From contig NC_020177.2 of assembly GCF_000224145.3 (NCBI RefSeq), positions 2,004,325 to 2,068,324 on the forward strand: a stretch of 64,000 bases of DNA. The letters are read 5' to 3'. The stretch comes from Ciona intestinalis. Its lineage: Eukaryota; Chordata; Ascidiacea; Phlebobranchia; Cionidae. A program made the position numbers and the translations under genes. Below the pieces are notes generated by a model. The model was given only the letters and a program-made list of their open reading frames with translations. It was not told where the DNA came from and made no database searches. Shown one piece after another: positions 12,001-25,708 of this stretch; position 1 is the stretch's first letter; every line of letters begins with the position of its first letter.

Positions 12001-14896
12001 TTTTGGTTTTAACAGTATTTGCAGTTTCTGTTGCAATTAAAAAATGCAAAACTGTTACAGAATTTAAAAATTCTGATCAAATTTAAAATAAAACGAAAAT
12101 ATCTTTATAAATGCAAAATTTAAATAAAATTAAACGAAAATATCTTTTTCACTTAGACAGCACAATTTAATATAGTTATAAAACATAGCTGAACAAAAAC
12201 CTCTTAAAGCATCTGAATAACTTTCAAAGCACCACCACATTTAAACACTTATTGATTTTTGTTAAGTTCATATCATACACATGTACAATGTTTTATACCA
12301 TACATATACAGGATATAATAGATTGGTAATTCTTAGACTTTTTTGTATGCTTTTCCCTTTTAACAAAGATGCTTATCAGATTTACTCCCAATATATAACA
12401 TGGCGCTCATTTATTAAAAAGCGAAAACAACTAATTACATCAGTTATATTTAGTGCGATGGATGCGCTTGCTTTTTGGCAACAAGTTGTTTAATGTCTGG
12501 TAAAGTACTACAATTGGCACAATTTTTCTAGCCCGTCGCCGTCAACTGATGTGGATTTTGATTGATAGCTCATTTACCCTCTAAATATGAGGAGGGTAAA
12601 TTTACCCCAGTTGAAGAAACGCTATACTAGATGTAGTTTTGTTTTATTTGCTTATTTAGGTAAAACCTAATGGTATATTCGACTCCAAACTAGACTGAAT
12701 AATCAAGAAAGCACTTTGTATATGTGAGATATTTATATTACTCAACTAAGCCATACATTTTCTGCAAAATCAACATTTTTCTCCATCTCAGGTGATTCAG
12801 AATCTTGTAAAAGAATCTGCGCTCCAGGAGCAGCTTAGCTCCATGCAGTTAAAAAAGATCACCATGGAGCACAAGATGCAAAAGGAGGCAGATCGCGATG
12901 AGAAAGTCGTCCTCCTTGAACGAATAAAAGAGATGAATGAACTTTATGAAGCGATGATCAAACAGGAAAAGGATTTGAAATTTCAGGTGAGGAATTGTTT
13001 AATTATTTTAAATTGCTGCAATATCAGTGATTTGGCAACATTTCAGTGTTTCTGTTTTTAATTTCATATTCAAAAATGAAAAAAATGTCTCTTTTTATGT
13101 AAAATTGACTTCTGTCATAACTATAAATCATTTTTGTTTTAAAAAGTTGACAAATAACTCTACATTTTGCTCTACAACTTGGCAATTTTTAAAATTTTGC
13201 TTGTGTGATCTGATAGAATCAAGCTTTAATAAATGTGCAGATACTAATGATAAAACAAAATAAAACACAAAAATTTTACAAGTGGTGTTAAATTTTTTAA
13301 GAAAATGTAAAAATAATTTTTAATATTTATTTTTTACAGCTGCAGTATTATTCTGAAAAATTTGAGGACTTTAAGTCTGGTTTGAAGAAAAGCAATGATA
13401 TTTTCACTTCCTATCAAACTGAGCTGAAAAATCTGGGAAAACAGTTAAAAAAGGCAGAGAAAGAAAAACAGACAATACAGAAAAAATGGGAGGATTCGAC
13501 AAAAGCACTTGCTGATACTGTGGAATATGTGAGTGTTTCAAAATCTGTAAACTAAATATTCTGTTACAGCTTAACTGTTATGAAAAAAATTATCTGCAAA
13601 ACAGTTTACAGATTTAATTTTACTTCTATTGTAGTTTATAATACTGTAAATTATCCTTCAACGGCTCAAAAACGTAGTATAATTCCGACGTTTCACCGCG
13701 ATCTGGCAAGACTTTATCAAGGAATATAATGCAACATTAGACGCAAACGAAAACTAATACTTTTTCATTCCCTAAGAAAGTCTTGGTGAATGGCGGGGAA
13801 ATGTCGTCGGAAAAGTACATTACGTTTTTTATACCAGATGAGCCGTTAGTTTTACAAATATACATTTCTTGTTTTAGGGTAAAAAACGTGTCAGTATGGG
13901 TCTGTATTACAGTTCTAAATCTTAGGTTCATTATTTTACAAGCTATTCAATTTAACGGATTGACTGATTAAAGCAAATTAATATAAAATTATCATTTATT
14001 CGTTTTGCTTATGCAGACCCAGCAGCTTGAAACGAAACAAGCACGTCTTGAAAAGTTAAGTCGAGCCTTGCAGACCGAACGTAATGAGTTGGTACAGAGG
14101 TTGCGAAAGTATGAAGGGAAAACATATGAAGGAAAAAACAAGAAAACTGCGGATGCTCCTCTGTCTTCCAGAGCAAAACGAAAGCAAGAGGTTGAGAGCA
14201 AAAAGCTCGCTCAATCCAAACAGAAAACAGGTAATGTTGGGAAAAATATGATAATGATTTAAGTTGAATTGATTGTGTTAACTATACAGCTATGTGTAAA
14301 AGGTAACTGCTTTCTCTATATTTTTGTAATTTATTACAGCAGTTTTATCGGAAATCAATATTTTGTAACAGTTTTTGAGGAATTTTTAGTAACATATAAT
14401 ATTTCCAGATACCAGAACAGACAAGGAAACAGATGTTGCAGTTAACCAAGTTGATGATAAAACTGAAGAAGCTGTTTCAAAAACGGAAGCTTTAGATGTA
14501 AAAACTAAGGACTCACCTGTTTTGGATACCAATGTAAAAGAAGAAACAAATCTTCAAGTCAGCAATGAAGAAACTAATTCTGAATCTGAGACAGTAATCC
14601 CATGTTTAGATAAGCAGGCAGAGGAACCTGTTCTTTCTCAGCAAGAAGACTTCACTAAAGATGAAAAGAAAGAAGAGACAACAAAAAATGATACAGACGT
14701 GTCGGAAGCAGAGAGCAAAATTTCCATTTCTCCAAAAATTGAAGAAAATGATTCCGTTAATGAGATTATTTCGTCGGAGCAAACAATCGATACAAAAATA
14801 CCTTCAGATGAAAACATCAATAAAGAGGAAGTCGATGCTACAGAAGATGTGTCGAAAGTTGAAAATTGTCAAAAAGATGACGAAACTCAGGATTAA
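6043..14896 (+). CDS. TXLN: Taxilin, ten coding exons
   Basis: Exons: 6043-6259, 6922-7035, 9488-9633, 10150-10266, 11039-11104, 11282-11410, 12792-12986, 13340-13528, 14017-14230, 14409-14896. All junctions are GT-AG and keep frame, giving about 624 residues. Exons 1-2 encode a Ser/Pro-rich acidic N-terminus. Exons 3-9 encode the long taxilin coiled coil, with family motifs SPEEKIAALCKSYADLL (exon 3), LQYYSEKFEDFKSGL (exon 8) and LSRALQTERNEL (exon 9). Exon 10 is a highly acidic Glu/Asp/Lys tail ending DDETQD. Taxilins bind free syntaxins and have been tied to vesicle traffic and to the nascent polypeptide-associated complex. Which vertebrate paralogue (alpha, beta or gamma) it corresponds to is not decidable by eye. 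AATAAA lies at 15174. The gene is tail to tail with MEAF6. Confidence 0.95.
6280..6390. repeat. Dispersed repeat shared with 49497 and 53070
   Basis: The segment with gatcattactgtatttcac, then gaatcgttcaactatatgta and cagattcgcggaatttatta, recurs almost unchanged at 53075-53151, and its left end recurs at 49515-49541. It starts just after taxilin exon 1. The element type is not recognised. Confidence 0.7.
6611..6686 (-). repeat. SINE head fragment
   Basis: Reads as the reverse complement of the tRNA-like head of the SINE (tcttgaaccaattat, gttagaggctgttgtgctaa). Degenerate and without body or tail. Confidence 0.5.
7036..9487 (+). other. Taxilin intron 2 (2.45 kb)
   Basis: A long AT-rich intron. 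It holds a (TA)n microsatellite at about 7707-7735 and a degenerate tandem duplication of about 155 bp (9148-9260 and 9302-9425, both containing aaccaaactaca). The open frame at 8102-8296 has no recognisable similarity. Confidence 0.7.
9688..9834 (+). repeat. SINE, 5'-truncated copy in taxilin intron 3
   Basis: Contains the body and tail blocks (cagccatacataaaaaa, taacatacttggtaactcgt, gctggcacaag, aaggataaagtaac) but no tRNA-like head. Confidence 0.8.
10541..10913. mobile_element. hAT-like MITE in taxilin intron 4
   Basis: A 373-bp element bounded by inverted repeats of about 45 bp. The left end is CAGAGTCTGTATAC followed by aacatgagttatttcat, and the right end carries the reverse complement, finishing gttcg...CTCTG in reverse reading. 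It is flanked by 8-bp repeats ATGCTGAC (10533-10540) and ATGCTAAC (10914-10921). CAG-starting ends with 8-bp target duplications are typical of the hAT superfamily. It carries no coding sequence. Confidence 0.8.
11411..12791 (+). other. Taxilin intron 6 (1.4 kb)
   Basis: AT-rich intron without recognisable genes. A small hairpin at about 12565-12605 (accctctaaatatgaggagg) may be a short inverted-repeat insertion. Confidence 0.55.
13684..13812. repeat. Imperfect inverted repeat in taxilin intron 8
   Basis: Arms at 13684-13715 and 13776-13812 (ttccgacg...aagactt against aagtctt...cgtcgga) can pair over about 30 bases around a 60-base loop. It is probably a remnant of a small inverted-repeat element. 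Confidence 0.5.
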
Positions 14897-15793
14897 ACAA
14901 CTATACAGAATTTAAAAGTTCTTTTGCAGCTGCTTACTTTTAAAATCAGTTTCACTTGTCTCAATTTTTGAGCGAATACCAATTATCGGAGTTTTGTGTA
15001 TTTCTGTTGAACTTCATTTCCAAGTGGCCTTTCGTCATGCATGCAATTTATGTCATCCAAGGGTGATCAGGCCTTTTACAACCTGAAATATCCTCATTGC
15101 AACCACAATCATTACATACACCACTTGCTGTGTAGTTTGTTTTTGTGTGCCAAGTTTGCAAGTAGTTTCGTAAAATAAAAACTTTAAGTTCAGTTTGAGG
15201 AATTGTGGAGTAGGGTTAGAAGATTAGTGAATATATAGTTCTAAGCTCTTTATTTGCATGTAAATATTTATCCTCATGGCTTAAGGGGACAATTTAAAAT
15301 CATTTATCTTAGGCAAAATTGAGTTACCTGAATGAAGTATACTGGTATGGTGTGGTTTGCATATTTTGAATTTTGATCAAGGTACCACTTCTTCCAAATG
15401 AGTATAATTACCCAGAAAAATAAAAATCAGAAAATGTTCAATCTTGTGGAGACATTTCTTGACTCATATTTCCAAAGATTTATCATAGAACTCCTATGAT
15501 GCAATATTTTATCTCTTTCACATACAAGTCGACCTATTTGGCTGACCCATTCGTATTGTGTGAACCCGGAAGCACATGGTCACTTCCGCATGTTTTGTAT
15601 ATTGTAGATATGGTATTTAGGAGTTAATTCATAAATAGACAAATTGCGGTTTATATCATTTTTATTAAAGTGACACAAAGACAACTAACAGGTTCATTAT
15701 TTTCCTGCTCAACCACACCACTGGCTTCTTATCTAATACAATTGATGTTATAACTATCATGGAGAATAGAATCCTTTAAAAAAAAGTTTTTCC

Positions 15794-18729
<2,936 letters not shown>

Positions 18730-20089
18730 GATTGGAAAAAATAGATGCTCAAATTCAAATAGAATACCACTTTTTTAAATGCACCGCAAATCGCTTTGGA
18801 ATCTATTGGTCAAAAACAAAAAGTTTTAAAAATTTGACAAAAATGTATATTTCTGATAAGAAGAGAACTATACGCGCATACTAAGCTCACTATACATGTG
18901 GCAAATCGTACTCTTGATCATTAAACTTTTAAAAATAACGTTTAAAGAAATGTACATTTCAACAATTTTGTTTACAATTTCAGTTTGCAGCTTTGTTGGG
19001 CAACACTTTTTACCAGAATTCTGCCAAAATTGATTCTTTCATAAACATCTAATTTACTATTTAAAATGTTTTTTACTTCTTTATATTTTTATAGAATGGT
19101 CGCTATTTCTTTTATACTATAACGGGAAAACATAGTAAAGTAAGTTAAATTCAGTCAATTTTAAAAGTCATTGTGCAAATCGTCTCCAGCCAGTGAATCT
19201 ATACAACGTAAATCTACCACAGAAATAAAAAAGAGACCTAACATCTAATGCGTGAGCACGTTAAAAACTAATAGTTAACATAGTATTAATTAACCCTTTT
19301 ATTACAACGGTCGACTGAGCGCGATCAAAAAACAAACCCGAAATAACCAACAAAGCGGGTTTCAATTGCCATTGGTGGCTGTGGAGCAGTAGGTAGAATG
19401 CATTTATACATGTGTTATATCTCATAAAGACCTATGATGTATGAGGATTGAGTAATTGGCAAAGAATATGTGTAAATACGCTTTGTACAACTCCCATACT
19501 CTTGTAAACTTACATTAGTTAACCTTGTCGTCGCTTAAAAACGTTTGTTAATTAGAGGAAGTGACGTCAGAAAATCGTCAGACTCTCTCAAATCGCCAGC
19601 CATCGGCGTTAGTGTGAACCCGAATGGTTGGTGTAGTTTAAAAAACAGCTAAATCTTCTATAACCACTGTGTGCCAATCTTATACAATGGAGACATACTA
19701 TGTTAGTGTACTATGATGGAGACCAAGCGAAATGGTGACGGACTTGGCGGTCACGTGACTTGAAAAAAGAGTGCATCACGGTTTTGGGCAGTTGCGCGTT
19801 CTACTCTTTTTTATTTTTGTGCCTTCTACCGACTTGTATTTGTGACGTCACGACTGCTTCAAGTATCATGTCTCATATATTGTCACTTATCGATAACGTT
19901 GATCGATACTATACTGTATTTCAATCTTCCGAAACCTTGTATCTGTTTGTATTTATTCCTTGACTTTTAATATTTTAACAAAGGTAGTAGAAGCGTAAAT
20001 AACACTTAAGAATTGTATAATCACCCAAAAATAGTTTTGTTATTCAAAACTAAAATATTAAACGAATAATTACCATATACAGATTAGTT
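18730..20089. other. Intergenic DNA between MEAF6 and the first COMT-like gene
   Basis: No gene is recognisable. It contains a copy of the dispersed block at about 19787-19812 (also at 2305). From about 19900 it is the duplicated downstream flank of COMT copy A, including a minus-strand AATAAA at 19952-19957. The MEAF6 promoter should lie just above 18730. Confidence 0.55.
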
Positions 20090-20752
20090 TTACAGAAGAT
20101 AAACTGACCTTTCCAATGCATCATCTATGTTTTCACGGAATTGTAGTTTGGTAGGGTAGTTTGTACATTTATATTTTGTATTATTTCTCACGTATTCCAA
20201 GTATTTCGGAGCGCCAGGATAGATGACATTGTCTGCAAGTATGGTAGTCCCATTTCTCATTAACCCGAGATCTTCAAGCATTTTCAAATCTCTATCGTAG
20301 AGGTCCTTGGCATGATCAATAAAAACGAAATCAAAAGTCCGAACTCCGTACTTTGCATCAATAGTTGGCAAAACTTCCCCACTAAATCCGCGCACAATTT
20401 GAATCTTTTCCTCCATTCCGGCAAAGGTAATTACCTTATGCGCCACATCAGCGAAATCTGGATTCCCTTCGACTGTGTATATCTTTGCACCTTCTTTCAG
20501 CAACCGACCCATTCTAAGAGCACTGTAGCCACAATAACAACCTAATTCCAAAACGTTTTGCGGCGATGCTTCCAAAAAACACTTATCCAGTATGGCCCCT
20601 TTAACATCGCCAATATTCAAACGAGCAGAATCATATTCATAACAAAACTGATCCATTACGTTAATCACGCTTGTGACATCACCACGTATGCCAGTTTTTA
20701 TCACGTGATCCCCAATTTGAGGTGGAAAAATAGCATCACTTATAACAGACAT
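20090..20752 (-). CDS. Catechol O-methyltransferase-like enzyme, copy A, intronless
   Basis: The 220-residue protein has the length of soluble COMT and its class I methyltransferase fold. Visible features are the SAM-binding motif VLELGCYCGYSALRMGRLL (about 66-84), the acidic residue binding the SAM ribose in YTVEGNPD, the metal ligands in FIDHAKD and LADNVIYPGAP (human Asp141, Asp169, Asn170), the catalytic Lys of HAKD (human Lys144) and the Glu of FRENIDDALE (human Glu199). The Trp of the human HWKD loop is Ala here, so the substrate pocket probably differs. There is no signal peptide or membrane anchor. COMT moves a methyl group from S-adenosylmethionine to a catechol hydroxyl in a Mg-dependent reaction; the real substrate here is not predictable. 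A second copy lies 8 kb away in the same orientation. Confidence 0.92.
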   Translation of the reverse strand: MSVISDAIFPPQIGDHVIKTGIRGDVTSVINVMDQFCYEYDSARLNIGDVKGAILDKCFLEASPQNVLELGCYCGYSALRMGRLLKEGAKIYTVEGNPDFADVAHKVITFAGMEEKIQIVRGFSGEVLPTIDAKYGVRTFDFVFIDHAKDLYDRDLKMLEDLGLMRNGTTILADNVIYPGAPKYLEYVRNNTKYKCTNYPTKLQFRENIDDALERSVYLL

Positions 20753-20992
20753 TGCTGCTTGGTATAAACAACAACACGATCAAGTCTAATCTATATATCT
20801 GCATTTCAACACATCGTGGTGGTTATAGCATAGTAAGGCTTATTAAATATATTGTATAGAACTATATACTATATGCACTTGAATCTCATATTTTCTGATC
20901 TTGTTTTGAACAATTAACAACGATTTTTTGGAGTCGCATAGCTTCGGTTATATAAAAAATATTTTCCTAAAATATTCTTTATTTAACCGTAC

Positions 20993-21220
20993 CCGGCGCT
21001 GTGGTATAGTGGTTAGCGCGCCTGCCTGTAACCCAGAGGTAATGGGTTCAAGGCTCGACGCCGCTATCATTGTGAGCGTATGTGTCCTTGGGCAAGACAC
21101 TTAACGGCAATTGCTCCAACCCAGTAGTCACTAACTGCTTGTCTAAATTATCAGANNNNNNNNNNNNNNNNNNNNNNNNNNNNNNNNNNNNNNNNNNNNN
21201 NNNNNCATTCATTCATTCAA
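20993..21220 (+). repeat. SINE with intact tRNA-like head, containing an assembly gap
   Basis: The head gcgctgtggtatagtggttag and gggttcaaggctc resemble A and B boxes of RNA polymerase III promoters. The body continues to the N run at 21156-21205, after which the tail cattcattcattcaa appears. Confidence 0.88.
21156..21205. other. Assembly gap (50 N)
   Basis: Placeholder run of 50 N inside a SINE copy. Confidence 0.99.
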
Positions 21221-21699
21221 CTAAGCTACAATAATGCAGACAATGTTGTAACGTTTACTTTTTTTGTTACTGACGTTTCCATGTGTTACGGAAGCTTCAC
21301 CCGTCATAATGTAAACAAGCTAAGTCATATAAGCAGGAGAGGCCGGATATGCTTTTTCTAAATCGGACATTATTCATATTTAATGCATGTGTCATTACTC
21401 GAAAATCAAACACCCCTGTCTAAACACCCCATAGCTCAGAATTAAAAGCACAGCATTTTAGTCTGGCACGATAGCTTATATTAGAATTTATAATTTTTAT
21501 GTTCAGCCTGATAAGCCAAAACGATTGTTCTTGTTATTTGTCATTTATTTCTCGACACCTCGATTATATGTCTCATATTTTATGTTCTATATTTATCTCT
21601 TTATACAAAAAATATAACCTCATTGTTATTGTACCAATGTCTTTGTCATTTTGTAAGGGAACGTATAATCTAATTAATTAGATAGTGCGAAAACACGTA

Positions 21700-21852
21700 A
21701 AACAATGTGGGCGGATCAGTGCGGCGCAGATGGTTCCCCGATTCCACCTGCCGTATACTCGACTCTAAAACGTGCACGTCCTCACGTGTCCCGAGCCGTG
21801 CACCCGCACCTCGCTCAACAGAAATCCGACTTTAGCAGAACAGTAACGACTC
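21700..21852 (-). mobile_element. LTR-like fossil, part separated by the LINE insertion
   Basis: Together with 23936-24189 this forms one older repeat that was split by the LINE. The outer boundary is not certain. No coding region is seen. Confidence 0.4.
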
Positions 21853-21869
21853 CATGCCAAGTCCAGGTT

Positions 21870-23918
21870 TAATGGAAAACCATGGAAATAACAAAAGTTG
21901 CGCAAATATGCAGTTCAACAGAAAGACCATTTCGCGTTATGTACAGAAATTTTGTTTTTGGATTTGCCAATATAACGTTCGGTGGTTTTGACTTCGTTGA
22001 TATATCGAAGGAAAAGATTAATATTTGGCGGGGGTGTTGATGAAACTTTGGAACGGTAAATTAAGAATCGCGCACACATAAGAGAACAGTTTGCAAATAC
22101 GTTCATTTTTCCTTCAGTGTACGGTAAACCAAATAACTTTTCAACTGAGTTAATTGTGTGTTTAGACGGGTCACAGATTTAAGCCAGGTTTCTACATTAC
22201 TCCAAATATGACTTGATGAACAGCGGTTTGTTGCGAAACTTTATTTGCTTTTGTAGTCTTGTGTAGAAGTGGTGTGTAGAAGGTAGTCGGCTTGTCGAGC
22301 ATTAAACTTTTCTTGCAGGTTTCCAAGCAGCATCAGAGTGTTTTAAATGGAATAACAGAGGTTAACGCTTTATTCCTTGGGGTGAGATTCGAGGAGTTGT
22401 GATAGACGGATTCAGGAACTTCGATAGATTGCGCATCCAGATGGCTGTCATATAGGCTTCAACGTCAATCATGCGTATACCACTTTTGGCAGAGTCGTTG
22501 CACAGTACATTTCTACCAACTTTTTTCCATCGAGAATTCCACAGGAAACGAAATAGCATTGTATCCACCGTTGTAAAACAGCTTTTTGAATAGATGATGG
22601 GCAGTACACCAACTTTGTACGACAGGACGGGGACAACAAGGCTTTTTATGAGTGTAACCTTTCCATAAAGGGTGAGACTTCTACCGGGCCAAATATTTAG
22701 AACTACTTTTATTGTTTCGAGTAGCGGAGGAATGTTCAGTAGATAAAGTTCTTTTGTACTGGTTGGTCGGTATGCGTACTCCGAGGTATGTGATGTAGTC
22801 TTGGGGCCACTGTAGACCCATATGTTCGTACGGGCGTATTCTCGATGTTCGCAGACTTCCTAAATTGAACACATGTGATTTCTTCATGTTGATCGTGCAG
22901 CTTGATATCGCACCGAATGCGTGTAACAATGTGAACAGAGAGTCGAAGCTATGTTGCTTCCCGTCCAGAAATAGCATTGTGTCGTCAGCAAGCCGAGAGA
23001 CTTTTAGAGGATGTCCGTGTACGTCGATTCCACCGATCCGAGTCTCATTTTTTATCATTTATCAACCGTGCAAGGCACTCGATGCCCAACAGGAATAACG
23101 AGGGGGATAGAGGGTCGCCTTGTCGAACACCTCTACTTATGTCAAAAGTTCCTGATAAATATTTATTGTTGCTTATTCGACATCTTGAGTTTTGATAAAG
23201 CTCCTTTATCATTGCTGTTATACGATGTCGAAATCCAAAAGCCGTAAGAGGAGCGTGGTGTTCAGCTTCCAGTAACCCGGTTCGTGGTTTTGGCCGATCA
23301 GACTAACCTCGAGCAGGATTGCGGAATGAGCAGGATTGCGGAACCTCCACGGGTTCTGAGTTACTTGCGTACTGTAGGTTTCATGGAGAAACAGTATATC
23401 CACCTTTTTTCCGTTTAAAGAAGTTAAATATTGCTTTCCGTTTTAGTTTATCGTGTAGCCCAGCACATACGTTTTGTGAAAATAACTTTAGGATCATTAG
23501 GATTTTGAGTGCAGTGGGAGTCTGTCGGTTGTTCAAATTCAAATCCGCATTTGCATTTGTGTCGTTCGTTAGAGCTGGTTTAACAATACCGCAACTACAT
23601 ACTACATTTTATACAGCCGGACAGCCTTGATGCGGCCATGTTTTGACAATTTGTCCGTCAGTTCAATGGCTCCTGCTCTATCCTTACAATTAAGTAAAAT
23701 CCACAAAATTACCTTTTCTGCTTGCAATACCAACAAGCTTTTCGAGTGCGAAATCAACTTCCTTAAATAGCTTACAGAACTCTTTCTCTGCCATTACATT
23801 TATCGTTCTTACTGCCAAACATTCAGGTCTTCTCATCAGAGAGGGCGCGGGCAGAAACTTTTGCAGCGTATAACTAGACTGAGGCATTGCGACCGTTCAG
23901 TCCAAACGCCAAAACTAG
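21870..23918 (-). mobile_element. Tx1/L1-like LINE, internally deleted, with 17-bp target duplication
   Basis: The insertion is flanked by identical 17-mers CATGCCAAGTCCAGGTT at 21853-21869 and 23919-23935. On the minus strand it begins with a short 5' leader and an ORF1-like start (MPQSSYTLQKFLPAPSLM, from 23887). Next comes the start of an apurinic endonuclease (DILFLHETYSTQ, near 23400), then reverse transcriptase with RGVRQGDPLSPSLF (near 23100), LADDTMLFL (near 22985) and a Tx1/L1-type C-terminal stretch (FLWNSRWKKVGRNVL, 22540). Most of ORF1, the endonuclease and the N-terminal RT are missing and the frames are interrupted, so a full element of several kb is reduced to 2.05 kb. The 3' end carries no long A tail. 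Confidence 0.85.
22681..23260 (-). pseudogene. Reverse transcriptase remnant of the LINE
   Basis: Two frames carry RT blocks in order. The first is FDISRGVRQGDPLSPSLFLL, closing with an in-frame stop after LINDKK. The second contains GGIDVHGHPLKVSRLADDTM, the ADD catalytic motif followed by the typical INMKKSHVFNLGS. The RT is therefore frameshifted and cannot be made as a single protein. Clade assignment (Tx1/L1) rests on the L1-like spacing after ADD and on the C-terminal motif. Confidence 0.85.
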
Positions 23919-23935
23919 CATGCCAAGTCCAGGTT

Positions 23936-24189
23936 ACAACTCAGTTTATTCGACAAAATGACAACGACACCACGCTACAGATAACAATGCGAACAGCAAG
24001 TCCTACAGGACCCAACTGACTGCCCTGGCTCCGACTTCCTCCACATACAGCACTCGCAGGGCTTATATAAACGATGGAAATTTAAAATTCGAGAAGTAGT
24101 AAAGAGAAAAATTATACACGCGAAGAACATTATACAGCAAGGCAGAGTTTCTCTGCATTGTCACAAGGCAAAGTCTCCCAGTATTGTTG
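23936..24189 (-). mobile_element. LTR-like fossil (solo or fragment), into which the LINE inserted
   Basis: On the minus strand a TATATAAG box (about 24063-24070) is followed some 110 bases later by an AATAAA near the end, the order found in LTRs. The stretch resembles the inverse-oriented copy at about 27569-27830 (shared cagcaaggcagagtttct and ccaggttacaactcag blocks). No internal genes are seen, so it is a solo LTR or a fragment. The family was not identified. It is older than the LINE. Confidence 0.4.
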
Positions 24190-24239
24190 NNNNNNNNNNN
24201 NNNNNNNNNNNNNNNNNNNNNNNNNNNNNNNNNNNNNNN
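24190..24239. other. Assembly gap (50 N)
   Basis: Placeholder run of 50 N beside the LTR-like repeat. Confidence 0.99.
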
Positions 24240-24569
24240 AAAGATCCAATCCCCTGTTAAGAATGATATTAGGCTAGTGATACTATAGTTACTACGTTTA
24301 AAGATGTATATCATTAATTACACACAGCAATTACAATTTGGAAAATTTAAACTTTTTTTTCTGACATTTTGCCTGTACTTTGGGTTAATTTTAACTTCTT
24401 TTACAAGGTTTCCATTAGACCATACTGATTATTATTATGACCTGTGTACTCAATTTCCACACATCCTTGAAACTGTGAGAACTTTATAAAAAACTGATAA
24501 TCTGAACAACACTTTCTTGACAATTGCTCTGTTATACCAACTTAACCTTACTGTTACATATATATATGT

Positions 24570-25186
24570 CTACAAACCTTCAGCATTCAGATTATTTATT
24601 GACTTTTGAAGGTCACTAATATTTTTATGCCTCAATTTCTGTGGTAATGCCTTTCGTAGACATGGTTCTTTTCTGCAAGGCTGAGAAAACGAGGACTGCT
24701 TCGGGAGATTCAAACATGGCCTTGCACCTACTTTTAACTTTGAACGGGTACTGGTTCTGATAACGTGCTCTTTCAAATAATGTGCTTCACAAATACCAGC
24801 TCTAAAAAAATTATACTAAGCTTGGTATTAACTTTAAAGTGTATGTAAAACTATGCCATAATTTGTTTGTGCAAACTATTTGGAACAATAAACCATATTT
24901 GTCTAAAAACTGACCGAAGTTTGGGCAGTTGACGGTACTATTTGAATGGGTAATGAAAACATTTATTAAATAATGAATAGAATACAGTAATAAAAAATAT
25001 AGGTATATTTTTACTTTACAACAGTTTTACTTACGATTCTTTGTGTAACATTTCTTTTATTTTATCGCCACTAGCCTTTGTGGAACACCGCATACTCAAC
25101 AAAAAATTTGTTAACATTGTGTGATGTTCAGCTTCGGTTGGGACTTTTATTAGGTCTTCTTGCAGTGAAGATACTTCGGGTTTCAT
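24570..25186 (-). CDS. Unrecognised two-exon gene, about 127 residues
   Basis: Exon 1 is 25186-25035 and exon 2 is 24801-24570, joined by good splice sites (TC|GTAAGT and TTTTTTTAG|A) in continuous frame. The predicted protein begins MKPEVSSLQEDLIKVPTEAE and ends QKSINNLNAEGL. It is hydrophilic, with a possible helical N-terminal half (HHTMLTNFLLSMRC, then KIKEMLHKES) and a basic, Cys- and Pro-containing C-terminal half (KLKVGARPCLNLPKQ, CRKEPCLRKALPQK). I recognise no family. A further donor-like GAAG|GTTTGT overlaps the stop, so the gene could continue into exons not identified. A non-coding 5' exon ending near 25376 (CCTG|GTAAGTGAG) is plausible. It sits between the two COMT copies. Confidence 0.55.
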
Positions 25187-25708
25187 TCGTTCGTTTACCC
25201 AAGTGGTACGACCAGTTGCACCCAGGGACAGCGCAGTGGGTAGCAGGCATTTTTAAAAAGTTTATATAAAAGTTGCTTAGCTTATATAAATATCAATCCA
25301 CTATTTAATGAAGTATTTTAATTAAAACATAACATTTAACAAAAGCTTTTACATTTTGCCGAACTCACTTACCAGGTAATTTGGTACAGACCAAATAAAT
25401 AATCACGATACACACAGCGCAAATGATTCTATCAGGAACAAAACCCGCCTTAACCTAGTCACTCATGCGTGACCAAAAATTACGTCATCAAAGAACAAAC
25501 AAACAATTGCCAAGCGTTGTCCTACTAGTGTTTAGAGTACTATGGTGAAACAGAAAACTAATAATAATTAACTGATAAGGTTTAAATTTTTGTCACAAAT
25601 TGGGTATTACTACACTGTTTTTTGTACAAGCTACTTCTCATCAATAATCTCCAAGTGCAAATGCTGACTGATTCGAATTTCGAATATATTTTCAAAATAT
25701 TGTTTTAG

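Noticed and set aside
14661-14915. Basic 84-codon frame in taxilin exon 10
   Set aside because: Shadow of the acidic GAA/AAA-rich taxilin tail in another frame.
20312-20545. Plus-strand frame opposite COMT copy A, repeated opposite copy B at 28353
   Set aside because: Conserved only because it is antisense to the duplicated coding region.
25195-25250. Minus-strand peptide MPATHCAVPGCNWSYHLG, resembling a THAP start
   Set aside because: The frame stops after 18 residues, no further THAP residues or splice donor fit, and it overlaps the leader of the two-exon gene.
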